Shown: positions 1-7,566, counted from the stretch's first letter. The stretch is DNA of 13,049 nucleotides from Candidatus Manganitrophaceae bacterium (GCA_004297235.1 SCUR01000286.1:1-13049), one strand, 5' to 3'. Numbers and translations: made by a program. Notes: generated by a model from the letters alone, not told the origin.

Positions 1-541
1 GACCCTTTCGCTCTCCGGGAACAGTTTGATCGGCAACGCGAATCTCATCACCAAAGTTTACTTTCCCCGTATTATTTTGCCGGTGACCCCCGCGCTCGTC
101 GGTTTAGTCGATTTTGCGATCGGGTTTCTCCTCTTCATCGGGTTGATGGTCTATTATCAGTTGGCCCTGAGCTGGAAGCTCCTGTTATGGCCGGTGCTCA
201 TGATTCCCTTGATGCTTTTTACATCCGGATTAGGCACCCTTCTCTCTGCAATGAATGTCAAATACCGTGATATTAAATACGCCGTGCCGTTCATTATCCA
301 GCTACTGCTCTTTGCGACCCCGGTCATTTACCCCGCAAGCGCGGTTCCGGAGCGTTTCCGGTGGTTGATTTCTCTGAATCCCTTGACCGGGCTTATTGAG
401 GCCTTCCGCGCGGTTTGTTTGCCTGAGCGGCCGCTGGATTGGTCCGCCCTGGGGATTTCATTAGGTGTGACGTTGTGCCTCGCCGTAATTAGCGTGATAT
501 ACTTTAACAAAGCTGAGGGATACTTCAGCGATATTGTGTAG
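1..541 (+). CDS. wzm: ABC-2 type polysaccharide export permease, 3' part (Wzm-like)
   Basis: Membrane subunit of an ABC transporter that exports lipid-linked polysaccharide across the inner membrane. The reading frame is already open at base 2, before the TTG at 26, so the gene starts outside the window. About 179 residues remain of a family usually near 260-280. Visible are a cytoplasmic segment with NANLITKVYFPR (the coupling region of this family), hydrophobic helices with VDFAIGFLLFIGL and WPVLMIPLMLFTSG, then the well conserved MNVKYRDIKY loop followed by a helix ending in ATPVIYP, then NPLTGLIEAFR and a last helix near the C-terminus. The stop TAG lies 17 bp before the Wzt-type ATPase, its expected partner. 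Family assignment is firm from motifs and neighbour. Which glycan it carries (O-antigen, capsule or exopolysaccharide) cannot be read from this part. Confidence 0.93.
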   Translation, partial: TLSLSGNSLIGNANLITKVYFPRIILPVTPALVGLVDFAIGFLLFIGLMVYYQLALSWKLLLWPVLMIPLMLFTSGLGTLLSAMNVKYRDIKYAVPFIIQLLLFATPVIYPASAVPERFRWLISLNPLTGLIEAFRAVCLPERPLDWSALGISLGVTLCLAVISVIYFNKAEGYFSDIV

Positions 542-558
542 ATTTTAATGGGTGGTAT

Positions 559-1812
559 ATGGCTCAAGCGATTGTCGTAGAACATTTGGCAAAACAATTC
601 AAGATCGGCCAGGTCCAGGGCAGCACGATGCTGCGCGAAGCGCTGGTCAATATGGTGAAATCTCCTTTTCGAAAATCGAGCGGGTCTCAGGAGATACTAT
701 GGGCGCTGAAAGACATCTCTTTTTCCGTCGAAGAAGGGGAAGTCCTCGGAATCATCGGCCGGAACGGAGCGGGTAAAAGCACGCTGCTTAAAATTCTCTC
801 CCGGGTCACGCGGCCGACTTCCGGCTCCATCCGCGTCAACGGGCGGGTGGCGGCGCTGTTGGAGGTGGGAACCGGTTTTCATGAGGAGCTGACCGGTCGA
901 GAGAATATCTACATGTGCGGGTCGATTTTGGGGATGCCCAAGAAAAGAATCGACGCGAAATTGGATGCGATCATCGACTTCGCCGGCGTGCAAAAATTCA
1001 TCGATACGCCGATCAAACGTTACTCCAGCGGGATGCGGTTGCGGCTCGGGTTCGCCGTCGCCGCGAATTTGGAATCGAACATCTTGTTCATCGATGAAGT
1101 GCTGGCGGTCGGGGATGGAGAGTTTCAGAAAAAGTGCTTGCAGGCGATGGGGGACTTGCAGGGAAGCAAACGGACGGTTCTCTTCGTGTCCCACAACCTG
1201 GCCGCGATCGAACACCTCTGCTCGCGCGCCATTTGGGTGGACGGCGGGATCATCCGGCAGGACGGCACTCCGCGAGACGTCATCGAAGCCTATATGGCCA
1301 CCTTCGCCGAGACGCGCCAGGAGGGTCTGGACCTCAGTGCGGTCACCTCTCGACGCGGAAGCGGCGATATCCGTTTTACGAAGATTGAATACTTGGATTC
1401 CAACAAGAAGGTTTCCGGCCTGATACGGAGTGGAGATCCTGTCGTGATAAGGCTTCACTACGAAGCGAAGAAACCACAAGACACCCCTATTTTCGGAGTT
1501 GAGATCCATACGCAATTAGGGACCCTTGTTGCGCAGATACACACTTACAATAGCGGGTTCGATATCGCCTATGTTCCCGTGGGAACCGGCTATGTCGATC
1601 TTGTCATCCAAGAGCTGAATCTGGTGCACGGACGCTATTACATCTCGCTTTTTCTGGCAAACCTGGGTCATGTTTATCATGACGTCCTGCAACATTGCGC
1701 CGTGCTGGAGGTCGAGCCTTCAAACCGCTATGGGTTAAACAGAGGAATCTCCGGTAATCCGATTATCGGTTTCTCGAGCAAGTGGGAAGCGGGATCTTTG
1801 GCTCCGCATTGA
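559..1812 (+). CDS. wzt: Polysaccharide ABC transporter ATPase with C-terminal glycan-binding-type domain (Wzt-like)
   Basis: ATP-hydrolysing subunit paired with the permease just upstream. The 417 residues comprise an N-terminal nucleotide-binding domain (about 1-250) and an extra C-terminal domain (about 265-410). Seen: Walker A GRNGAGKST at 67-75, signature YSSGMR at 155-160, Walker B ILFIDE at 175-180, and the switch histidine in VSHN (H212). The roughly 50 residues before Walker A are typical of the Wzt/RfbE/TagH class. The C-terminal region is a beta-rich segment lacking ATPase motifs and matches the Wzt_C domain in place and size. In characterised Wzt proteins this domain recognises the modified non-reducing end of the glycan before export. 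The start ATG at 559 follows a modest GGTGG ribosome site at 551-555. Three in-frame stops in a row (TGA TAA TGA, 1810-1818) end the gene. No chain-capping enzyme is visible nearby. Confidence 0.95.
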   Translation: MAQAIVVEHLAKQFKIGQVQGSTMLREALVNMVKSPFRKSSGSQEILWALKDISFSVEEGEVLGIIGRNGAGKSTLLKILSRVTRPTSGSIRVNGRVAALLEVGTGFHEELTGRENIYMCGSILGMPKKRIDAKLDAIIDFAGVQKFIDTPIKRYSSGMRLRLGFAVAANLESNILFIDEVLAVGDGEFQKKCLQAMGDLQGSKRTVLFVSHNLAAIEHLCSRAIWVDGGIIRQDGTPRDVIEAYMATFAETRQEGLDLSAVTSRRGSGDIRFTKIEYLDSNKKVSGLIRSGDPVVIRLHYEAKKPQDTPIFGVEIHTQLGTLVAQIHTYNSGFDIAYVPVGTGYVDLVIQELNLVHGRYYISLFLANLGHVYHDVLQHCAVLEVEPSNRYGLNRGISGNPIIGFSSKWEAGSLAPH

Positions 1813-1839
1813 TAATGAACCAGTTCTAAATTCATCATC

Positions 1840-1853
1840 CTTCCCGAGGGAAG
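1840..1853 (+). repeat. Short inverted repeat (CTTCCC / GGGAAG)
   Basis: CTTCCC (1840-1845) and GGGAAG (1848-1853) are perfect reverse complements around GA. A realistic RNA hairpin would be five pairs closing a CGAG tetraloop. It sits 27 bp after the wzt stop, but no T-run follows (the next bases are CGCATAAACT), so it does not look like an intrinsic terminator. Confidence 0.4.
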
Positions 1854-1872
1854 CGCATAAACTCCTATTGAA

Positions 1873-1904
1873 CTGAAGGAGCGCGTTGACCCGACAACCT
1901 TCAG
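1873..1904 (+). repeat. Seven-bp inverted repeat CTGAAGG ... CCTTCAG
   Basis: CTGAAGG (1873-1879) and CCTTCAG (1898-1904) are perfect reverse complements 18 nt apart. TTG (1886-1888) and CAA (1895-1897) can extend the stem on the inside, leaving a one-sided AGCGCG bulge and an ACCCGA loop. No T-run follows. It could be an RNA leader structure or an operator-like dyad upstream of the amidotransferase gene. A chance occurrence is not excluded at this length. Confidence 0.4.
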
Positions 1905-1952
1905 GCGATCCGCTTGTTCCGTCCAAAAGAAGGGTGAAATCTAGTTTCGTGT

Positions 1953-1957
1953 AAAGG
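1953..1957 (+). promoter_or_regulatory. Ribosome binding site AAAGG deciding the asnB start
   Basis: AAAGG (within GTAAAGGTGA) lies 8 nt before the ATG at 1966. It overlaps the GTG at 1957, so that GTG cannot be served by it. This supports the ATG-TGC start and therefore a catalytic N-terminal cysteine. Confidence 0.7.
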
Positions 1958-1965
1958 TGAATCTT

Positions 1966-3861
1966 ATGTGCGGCATCGCCGGCTTGTATTTTCCAGATCG
2001 TCCAGAGCAATTAAGTGCCGATATCAAGCGGATGACGACCTGTCTCACCCATCGTGGACCGGACGATGAGGGATTTTACGTCGGACGCTCGGTCGCGTTG
2101 GGCCATCGAAGGCTGAGTATTATCGATTTAAAGACAGGCCATCAGCCGATTTTTAACGAAGACAAAGACACCTGCATTGTTTTTAACGGCGAGGTTTTTA
2201 ACTTCCAAGAGTTAAAGACCGAACTGGAGAGAAAGGGACACCGGTTTTCAACGGTCAGCGATACGGAGACGATTCTCCATGCGTATGAAGAGTGGGGAGA
2301 AGCGTGCGTTCAGCGGTTTCGCGGGATGTTCGCTTTTGCTATCTGGGACGCCAAAAACGAATCGCTTTTTATCGCAAGAGACCGCTTCGGGATCAAGCCG
2401 CTCTTTTACGCCCAATACAATGGCAAATTTGCATTCGCCTCCGAGATAAAATCGATTCTTTCCGACCCTGCGATCGACCGGACGATCGACAATGAGGCTT
2501 TGGCCGCTTATTTTACGTTCTCTTACATTCCGGCGCCGTTGACCATCTATACGCAGATCAAAAAACTCCTTCCGGGCCACACCCTGGTTCTCAAGAGGGG
2601 GCAGGTCACGATCAGGAAATATTGGGATCTGACTTATCGGGCCGATCGGAGAAAGAAGGAAGAAGAGTTCATCGCCGAGTTTTTGGATTTATTGAAAGAG
2701 TCGGTTCGGCTCCGTTTGATCAGCGACGTTCCGCTGGGCGCTTTTTTGAGCGGGGGGATCGATTCGAGCGCCGTGGTCGCCGTGATGAGCGGGCAGCTCT
2801 CTTCGCCTGTGAATACCTTTACCATCGGTTTCGGAGGGAACACGGAGGGTTTTGACGATGAAAGAAAATATGCGAGGTTGGTCGCCCAACGATATCAGAC
2901 GAAGCATCAAGAGTATGAGGTGTCGCCCAATATAGACGAATCGTTGGTCAACGGTATCGTTACTGCGTTTGACGAGCCCTTTGCCGACGATGGGATGATC
3001 CCTTCTTATTTCGTCAGCAAAATCGCGCGTGAAAATGTGACGGTCGCCTTATCCGGGTTGGGAGGGGATGAAGCGTTCGGCGGTTATGAGCGCTACCTTG
3101 GCTTTCAGATCAGCCGCTACTATAACGCTTTTCCCGGTTTCGTTCGAAAAGGGGTCTTTCAAAAAGTCATCGAGAGGATGCCGGAAAAATCGTTGGGCGG
3201 TGTAAGGGTGAATCACCTGAAGCGGTTTGTCCGATCCTCTTCGTTGAGCGAGGGGGAGCGATATTTGGGATTTGTCTCCAAAATCGGCGAGCGACATCAG
3301 AGCGCCTTTTTCTCCGATGGCGGCCTGAACTTTCATCAGGCGTTCGAGCCGTCAAAGAAGCAGTTTCTAAGCTACTTTGATTCGGAGAATGCCGATGAGG
3401 TGATGAACCGGGTCTTTTACTGCGACATTAAGACCTATCTCCCCGACGATATTCTTGCCTGCACCGATCGGATGAGCATGCAGCATGCCCTGGAGGTGAG
3501 GGTTCCTTTCCTTGACCATAAACTGATGGAGTTCAGCGCGACGATCCCGCCGGAGATGAAGATCAAGTGGCTTCAAAAGAAGCATCTGTTGAAAAAAGCG
3601 GTCTCGCCCCTTTTGCCGCCGGCGGTGCTGCAACATAAAAAGCAGGGTTTTGTCGGCCCAATGAACCGGTGGCTTCAAAATGAATTAAAAGCATTTACAT
3701 TGGACAAACTGTCCGATAAAAATCTAAAGAAACATGGTTTGCTGAATGCCCGCACCGTCCGGACGATATTGGACGAGCATTACCGTGGGACCGAAACAAA
3801 CGATACCTTGATTTGGTCGTTGCTTGTTTTTCAGTCTTGGTTTGATTTGTACATGCATTAA
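1966..3861 (+). CDS. asnB: Glutamine-dependent amidotransferase, asparagine synthase family (AsnB-like)
   Basis: Two-domain enzyme of 631 residues that takes ammonia from glutamine and transfers it to an ATP-activated carboxylate. Starting at ATG 1966 gives Met-Cys-Gly-Ile, placing the nucleophile Cys2 at the processed N-terminus. An in-frame GTG at 1957 would add three residues and block it. Glutaminase-domain residues fall in the usual places: HRGPDD near 29-34, R49, N74-G-E76 and the SDTE segment near D99. The synthase domain has the pyrophosphate loop SGGIDSS at 262-268, then GLGGDEAFGGY, then ALEVRVPFLDH, and a late KQGFVGP. All expected catalytic features are present. Free asparagine synthesis is possible. 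However, relatives in O-antigen and exosortase-linked polysaccharide loci are thought to amidate sugar carboxylates, which suits this neighbourhood better. The acceptor is unknown. Confidence 0.93.
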   Translation: MCGIAGLYFPDRPEQLSADIKRMTTCLTHRGPDDEGFYVGRSVALGHRRLSIIDLKTGHQPIFNEDKDTCIVFNGEVFNFQELKTELERKGHRFSTVSDTETILHAYEEWGEACVQRFRGMFAFAIWDAKNESLFIARDRFGIKPLFYAQYNGKFAFASEIKSILSDPAIDRTIDNEALAAYFTFSYIPAPLTIYTQIKKLLPGHTLVLKRGQVTIRKYWDLTYRADRRKKEEEFIAEFLDLLKESVRLRLISDVPLGAFLSGGIDSSAVVAVMSGQLSSPVNTFTIGFGGNTEGFDDERKYARLVAQRYQTKHQEYEVSPNIDESLVNGIVTAFDEPFADDGMIPSYFVSKIARENVTVALSGLGGDEAFGGYERYLGFQISRYYNAFPGFVRKGVFQKVIERMPEKSLGGVRVNHLKRFVRSSSLSEGERYLGFVSKIGERHQSAFFSDGGLNFHQAFEPSKKQFLSYFDSENADEVMNRVFYCDIKTYLPDDILACTDRMSMQHALEVRVPFLDHKLMEFSATIPPEMKIKWLQKKHLLKKAVSPLLPPAVLQHKKQGFVGPMNRWLQNELKAFTLDKLSDKNLKKHGLLNARTVRTILDEHYRGTETNDTLIWSLLVFQSWFDLYMH

Positions 3862-3892
3862 TTGGGAACATTATTTTTACTGGCGAGATTCG

Positions 3893-5044
3893 ATGTCTTT
3901 CATCACTGCTTTATTTTGGCTTTCCGGGTTTTTTATCTTCTACTCCTATTTCGGCTACCCGCTTTTGCTGTGGCTGATCGCCTCTTTCAGCAAGCGGCCG
4001 GAGGCGGGGGCTCGAAAGGCGTTTGAGCCGAAGGTGACCCTCTTCATCTCCGTTTATAACGAAGAGAAGTCGATCGAAGAAAAAATAATGAACACGCTCG
4101 ATTTAAATTATCCCAAGAAGTCGCTTGAAGTCGTCGTGATCTCGGACGGCTCGACCGATCGAACCGATGCGATCGTCTCCAAATACGCCGATCAAGGGGT
4201 GCGGCTCAGACGGTATGAAGGGCGGATCGGAAAAACGGCGTGCCTCAATCAGGCGGTCCCGCTGGCGGAAGGAGAGATCATCGTTTTCTCCGATGCGAAC
4301 TCCAAGTATGATCGAGAAGCGATCCGGGAGCTGGTTCATCATTTTCAGGACCAACAGATCGGCTTTGTGACCGGCATGACGAAGTACATTTCCAGCCAAG
4401 ATGATTCGTCCGATTCGATCGGGCTCTACTGGAAAATTGAAAAGGTGACCAAGGAGCTTGAAAGTAAAATCGGCTCGTGCATCGGCGCCGACGGGGCGAT
4501 CTTCGCGATACGGAAGGGGCTCTATCAGCCGCTGAAGGCGTATGACATCAATGATTTCGTGATCCCGCTGCGGGTGATCGAGCAAGGTTATCGGGGGAGA
4601 CTCGAGAGCGGCGCTTTTTGTGTTGAAGAGACGGCCGGGGGGAGCAAAGAGGAGTTCGGCCGGCAGGTTCGAATTACAAATCGAACCATCCGGGCGATTG
4701 TGAACCATCGCCACCTGCTCAATCCCTTTGGCTACGGGCTGCTCTCCTTCAAGCTTTTGTCCCATAAGGTTTGCCGTCTCTTTGTTCCGTTTCTGATGTT
4801 CGTTTTTCTCATCGCGAATCTTCTTCTGGTCTCGCAGGGGGCGTTTTACCGCGTCGTTTTTTACGGGCAGCTCCTCTTTTATGTTTTGGCCGCTCTGAGC
4901 AGCTTGAACTTGAGGATTTCATTTTTGTCGAGAATTTCCTCCGTCTCGCATACGTTTACAATGGCGAATCTGGCGATCGTCTCCGGCTGGGTCAAATACC
5001 TGAAAGGGGAGACGGCTGTTGTCTGGGTCCCTTCGCGAAAATAA
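3893..5044 (+). CDS. Membrane-anchored family 2 glycosyltransferase
   Basis: Inverting, nucleotide-sugar-dependent glycosyltransferase of 383 residues at the inner membrane. One hydrophobic helix (about 6-30) precedes the GT-A catalytic domain, and two or three helices follow (about 293-365). Seen: FISVYNEE (51-58), VVISDGSTDRT (81-91), the metal/nucleotide-binding region VFSDANS (131-137), GADGAIFAIR (198-207), and INDFVIPL (219-226), where the aspartate is the likely catalytic base. The processive QxxRW motif is absent and the corresponding place reads QVRITNR (258-264), so single-sugar addition is more likely than polymerisation. ATG 3893 was chosen because the helix begins there. An upstream ATG at 3824 would lie inside asnB and add 23 uncharacteristic residues. 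The ribosome site is weak. It lies 31 bp after asnB. Donor and acceptor cannot be told. Confidence 0.9.
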   Translation: MSFITALFWLSGFFIFYSYFGYPLLLWLIASFSKRPEAGARKAFEPKVTLFISVYNEEKSIEEKIMNTLDLNYPKKSLEVVVISDGSTDRTDAIVSKYADQGVRLRRYEGRIGKTACLNQAVPLAEGEIIVFSDANSKYDREAIRELVHHFQDQQIGFVTGMTKYISSQDDSSDSIGLYWKIEKVTKELESKIGSCIGADGAIFAIRKGLYQPLKAYDINDFVIPLRVIEQGYRGRLESGAFCVEETAGGSKEEFGRQVRITNRTIRAIVNHRHLLNPFGYGLLSFKLLSHKVCRLFVPFLMFVFLIANLLLVSQGAFYRVVFYGQLLFYVLAALSSLNLRISFLSRISSVSHTFTMANLAIVSGWVKYLKGETAVVWVPSRK

Positions 5045-5048
5045 AGGA
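5043..5048 (+). promoter_or_regulatory. Ribosome binding site AAAGGA for the epimerase gene
   Basis: AAAGGA overlaps the stop of the preceding gene and lies 8 nt before ATG 5057. It is among the best Shine-Dalgarno matches in the window and fixes that start, although an ATG two codons later is also in frame. Confidence 0.7.
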
Positions 5049-5056
5049 ATCATAGA

Positions 5057-6160
5057 ATGAAAATGATCGGGGTTGTCGGAGCGCGGCCGAACTTCATGAA
5101 AATGGCGGCCCTTTTAAATGCGGTAGACGCTCATAACAAACAGAAAAAGGAGCCGAAAATTTCGAGTCTCCTCGTCCACACCGGCCAACACTACGATGAG
5201 AAGATGTCCGATATTTTTTTCAGGATGCTTCAGATCCCGAGCCCCGATATCAATCTGGAGGTCGGCTCCGGCTCCCATGCAGTGCAGACCGCCGAGATTA
5301 TGAAAAAGTTCGAGCCGGTTCTGCTGGAGCATCGGCCGGACCTGGTGGTCGTCGTCGGTGATGTCAATTCAACGATCGCCTGCGCGCTGGTGGCCGCGAA
5401 ACTGGGAATCAAAGTCGCCCATGTGGAGGCCGGCCTGCGGAGCTTCGATCGGACGATGCCGGAAGAGATCAACCGGGTCCTCACCGACGCGATCTCCGAT
5501 CTTCTCTTGACCTCGGAGAGAGGGGCGGAGGAAAACCTTTTAAAAGAAGGAATCGCCAAGGAGAAGATCTATTTCGTCGGGAACACCATGATCGACACCC
5601 TCTTAAAACATAAGCGGAATGCCGACCAATCAAAGATTCTTTCCCAGTTAGGGTGTGTGGAAAAAGAGTATGCCGTTCTGACCCTTCATCGTCCCTCCAA
5701 CGTCGACGATCCGGCGCTGCTTAAGGAAATATTCGGCGCGCTCAATGAAATTACAAAAAAAATCAAGGTGGTTTTTCCGATCCATCCGAGGACAAAAAAG
5801 GAGATCGAGAGAAACGGAATCGCTTTAAGCGAGAAGATCGTTCTTTGCGAGCCCCTGGGGTATCTCGATTTTTTAAAACTGGTTTCCAGCGCTCGGTTCG
5901 TATTGACCGATTCGGGAGGGATTCAGGAGGAGACGACCGTCCTGGGAGTTCCCTGTCTGACGATCAGAGAAAATACAGAGCGGCCGTCGACCTTAACCGA
6001 CGGGACCAATACATTGGTCGGCACGGATCGGGAGAAGATCGTCAAAGAAAGTTTTGCCATTCTAAACGGCGCCACTCGGGCGCACCGTCTCCCTGAACTT
6101 TGGGACGGCAAGGCGGGGGAACGAGTGATCGACGTCCTGACCCGATATTTTTCGAAATAA
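5057..6160 (+). CDS. wecB: UDP-N-acetylglucosamine 2-epimerase (non-hydrolysing)
   Basis: Cytoplasmic enzyme converting UDP-GlcNAc to UDP-ManNAc, a precursor of ManNAc or, after oxidation, ManNAcA units in surface glycans. At 367 residues it has the family's usual length, with a GT-B-like two-domain fold. Seen: GARPNFMK (8-15), HTGQHYD (41-47), VVGDVNST (99-106, with D102), HVEAGLRS (122-129, with E124), PEEINR (135-140), LHRPSN (210-215, with H211), FPIHPRT, and the UDP-binding DSGGIQEE near the C-terminus. These match the known catalytic Asp, Glu, Glu and His set. The start is backed by a good ribosome site. No UDP-ManNAc dehydrogenase (wecC) is in the window, so whether the product stays ManNAc or becomes a uronic acid depends on genes outside it. 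Confidence 0.96.
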   Translation: MKMIGVVGARPNFMKMAALLNAVDAHNKQKKEPKISSLLVHTGQHYDEKMSDIFFRMLQIPSPDINLEVGSGSHAVQTAEIMKKFEPVLLEHRPDLVVVVGDVNSTIACALVAAKLGIKVAHVEAGLRSFDRTMPEEINRVLTDAISDLLLTSERGAEENLLKEGIAKEKIYFVGNTMIDTLLKHKRNADQSKILSQLGCVEKEYAVLTLHRPSNVDDPALLKEIFGALNEITKKIKVVFPIHPRTKKEIERNGIALSEKIVLCEPLGYLDFLKLVSSARFVLTDSGGIQEETTVLGVPCLTIRENTERPSTLTDGTNTLVGTDREKIVKESFAILNGATRAHRLPELWDGKAGERVIDVLTRYFSK

Positions 6161-6165
6161 GGCAT

Positions 6166-7566
6166 ATGCCGGCACAAACGGAACAGAAGATATTGATCAT
6201 CGCGTATCATTTTCCTCCCGACAACAAAGTCGGAGCGAACCGGCCCGCGAAATTCGCGAAGTATTTGTCTCGGTTCGGCTGGCGGCCGTATGTCCTGACG
6301 GTCAAGGAAAAATATATCGAGGGTAAGGACAACGACCGTTTGAAAGAGGTGGAGGATCTTCCGATCTTCCGGACGTCGGTTTGGCCGACGCCGCTTGATC
6401 TTCTGGTGCAAGGGAGAAACAGCCTCGTCCGTTTGCTGCGGAAAAAAGAGAACGCAAAAGTACCGCGGCCGTCGGGGGCTATTGTTCCAAGTCAGGAAAA
6501 GAGACCGAGCGGCGGCCTTCGTTCATTTCTGCGTTCGATGAAGCGGTATTTTATTTCTATCTTTGCCGTGCCGGACGAAGTCAACGGATGGTTTGTCCCC
6601 GCTGTTTGGAGAGGTTATTGGCTGATTAAAAAAGAGGGAATCGGGGTCATCATGACCTCTTGTCCTCCGAGGACAACCACATTGATCGGCCTTGCGCTTT
6701 CAAAATTGACCGGCGCGAGGCTCTTGACCGATTTAAGAGACCCCTGGTTCCTCCTGGGAGGAAAGCCGAAGCACCTCCGGTGCCAGCTCACCGACAAGGT
6801 GGAATTGTGGCTCGAGAAAAAAATCATGGAAGATTCGGACAAGGTGATCACGACGACCGAGCAGTATACCCATTTTCTGCATGCTCACTACCCCCGGATT
6901 CAGAGAGACAAATTTTACACGCTTCACAACGGGTATGATCAGGAAGATTTTGACGGCCTTGCGACGCCCGAGCCGAACAAAAAATTTACACTCGTCTATT
7001 TGGGGACCTTTTATTTCGCCCGCACACCGAAAGAGTTTCTTTGCGCCTTGAGCGCGCTCTTCAAAGAGCAGTCGATTCCACCGGGTGAAATAGAAGTGAA
7101 CTTTTTCGGCAATGTAAAATCGGCCGGCGGGGATCAAGTGGAGAACCTCATTCAATCATACGGGTTGTCGGGATCTGTTTCTCTCCGGGAGACGCTCCCC
7201 TATAAGCAATCGCTTTTTCAAATGAAGCGGTCGGATCTGCTCCTTCTTTTTGCTCCGGATGACGACGAGCAGAATTATGCGATTCCTGGAAAGACATTCG
7301 AGTATATCGGTGCCGGGAAAACAATCTTATGTATCGGAGATAAGGGGGCGACGGCGGAGTTAATCAGGAAAACCGGAACCGGCGTCGTCGTGAATGCCAG
7401 CAGGGTCGATGAAATAAGGGACGCGATTCGGGATCTGTACTTTCATTGGAAATCGGGCCGGAAATTCGAGTCGACCTTCGATCGACGCGGCTTCGAGCGA
7501 GGAGCGTTGACGCGCGAACTCGTGCAGCTTCTTGTTCCAGAAGAGAGTGGGACTGTTCTGAAATGA
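6166..7566 (+). CDS. Family 4-like glycosyltransferase (GT-B fold)
   Basis: Probable retaining glycosyltransferase of 466 residues acting at the cytoplasmic face of the membrane. The N-terminal acceptor domain begins with KILIIAYHFPPDN (8-20) and KVGANRPAKFAKYL (21-34), the typical opening of GT4 relatives. Further on are MTSCPPRTT (163-171), DLRDPW (189-194) and LHNGYD (253-258). The donor domain starts at LVYLGTF (276-282) and has the diagnostic PGKTFEYIGAGK (374-385), with E379 in the nucleotide-sugar site. Residues about 92-130 form a basic, low-hydrophobicity insert that could touch the membrane. ATG 6166 lies 5 bp after the epimerase stop, with ATAAGG just before it. A start 66 bases upstream would run inside the epimerase gene. 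It overlaps the next gene by ATGA. The transferred sugar is unknown. Confidence 0.88.
   Translation: MPAQTEQKILIIAYHFPPDNKVGANRPAKFAKYLSRFGWRPYVLTVKEKYIEGKDNDRLKEVEDLPIFRTSVWPTPLDLLVQGRNSLVRLLRKKENAKVPRPSGAIVPSQEKRPSGGLRSFLRSMKRYFISIFAVPDEVNGWFVPAVWRGYWLIKKEGIGVIMTSCPPRTTTLIGLALSKLTGARLLTDLRDPWFLLGGKPKHLRCQLTDKVELWLEKKIMEDSDKVITTTEQYTHFLHAHYPRIQRDKFYTLHNGYDQEDFDGLATPEPNKKFTLVYLGTFYFARTPKEFLCALSALFKEQSIPPGEIEVNFFGNVKSAGGDQVENLIQSYGLSGSVSLRETLPYKQSLFQMKRSDLLLLFAPDDDEQNYAIPGKTFEYIGAGKTILCIGDKGATAELIRKTGTGVVVNASRVDEIRDAIRDLYFHWKSGRKFESTFDRRGFERGALTRELVQLLVPEESGTVLK

Larger units (their letters stand above)
1813..1965 (+). other. 153-bp intergenic spacer, the only sizeable gap
   Basis: This spacer separates the exporter genes from the long downstream gene train, whose other gaps are at most 31 bp. 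It holds two inverted repeats (1840-1853 and 1873-1904, listed separately) and a clear ribosome binding site for the next gene. I found no ops/JUMPstart-like element, no tRNA and no open frame with coding character. A TTGACC at 1886-1891 has no acceptable -10 box at 16-18 bp. It may hold a weak or alternative-sigma promoter, an attenuator, or just a leader, and the sequence alone does not decide. Confidence 0.5.

Noticed and set aside
219..222. Apparent lack of the classical ED and QxxRW motifs in the GT2 protein (residues given)
   Set aside because: INDFVIPL is a usual variant in one GT2 subgroup with a single catalytic aspartate, so it is noted in the gene entry but is not evidence of inactivity.
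965..1423. Second plus-strand frame inside wzt (152 codons)
   Set aside because: Out-of-frame shadow rich in Arg, Ser and Pro. The overlapping frame has the conserved ABC motifs.
697..1515. Long minus-strand open frame (272 codons) opposite wzt
   Set aside because: It lies wholly antisense to a gene with all ABC ATPase motifs. The translation is rich in Arg/Asp/His with no recognisable motif, as expected for a mirror frame of GC-rich codons.
1840..1853. Intrinsic terminator after wzt
   Set aside because: The hairpin is short with a tiny loop, and no T-run follows.
1886..1914. Possible sigma70 promoter with TTGACC as -35
   Set aside because: The bases 17 nt downstream (TCCGCT) do not resemble TATAAT and no other spacing works.
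3824..3892. Longer N-terminus for the GT2 protein
   Set aside because: It would overlap the asnB end and add 23 residues with no family resemblance. ATG 3893 begins just before the first membrane helix.
4103..4765. Minus-strand open frame of 220 codons opposite the GT2 gene
   Set aside because: Antisense shadow of a motif-complete glycosyltransferase, with no domain-like pattern and no ribosome site.
7446..7562. Longer N-terminus for the Wzy_C protein
   Set aside because: The added 39 residues are Arg-rich and come from the preceding glycosyltransferase gene in another frame. The ATGA overlap at 7563 gives a normal membrane-protein start.
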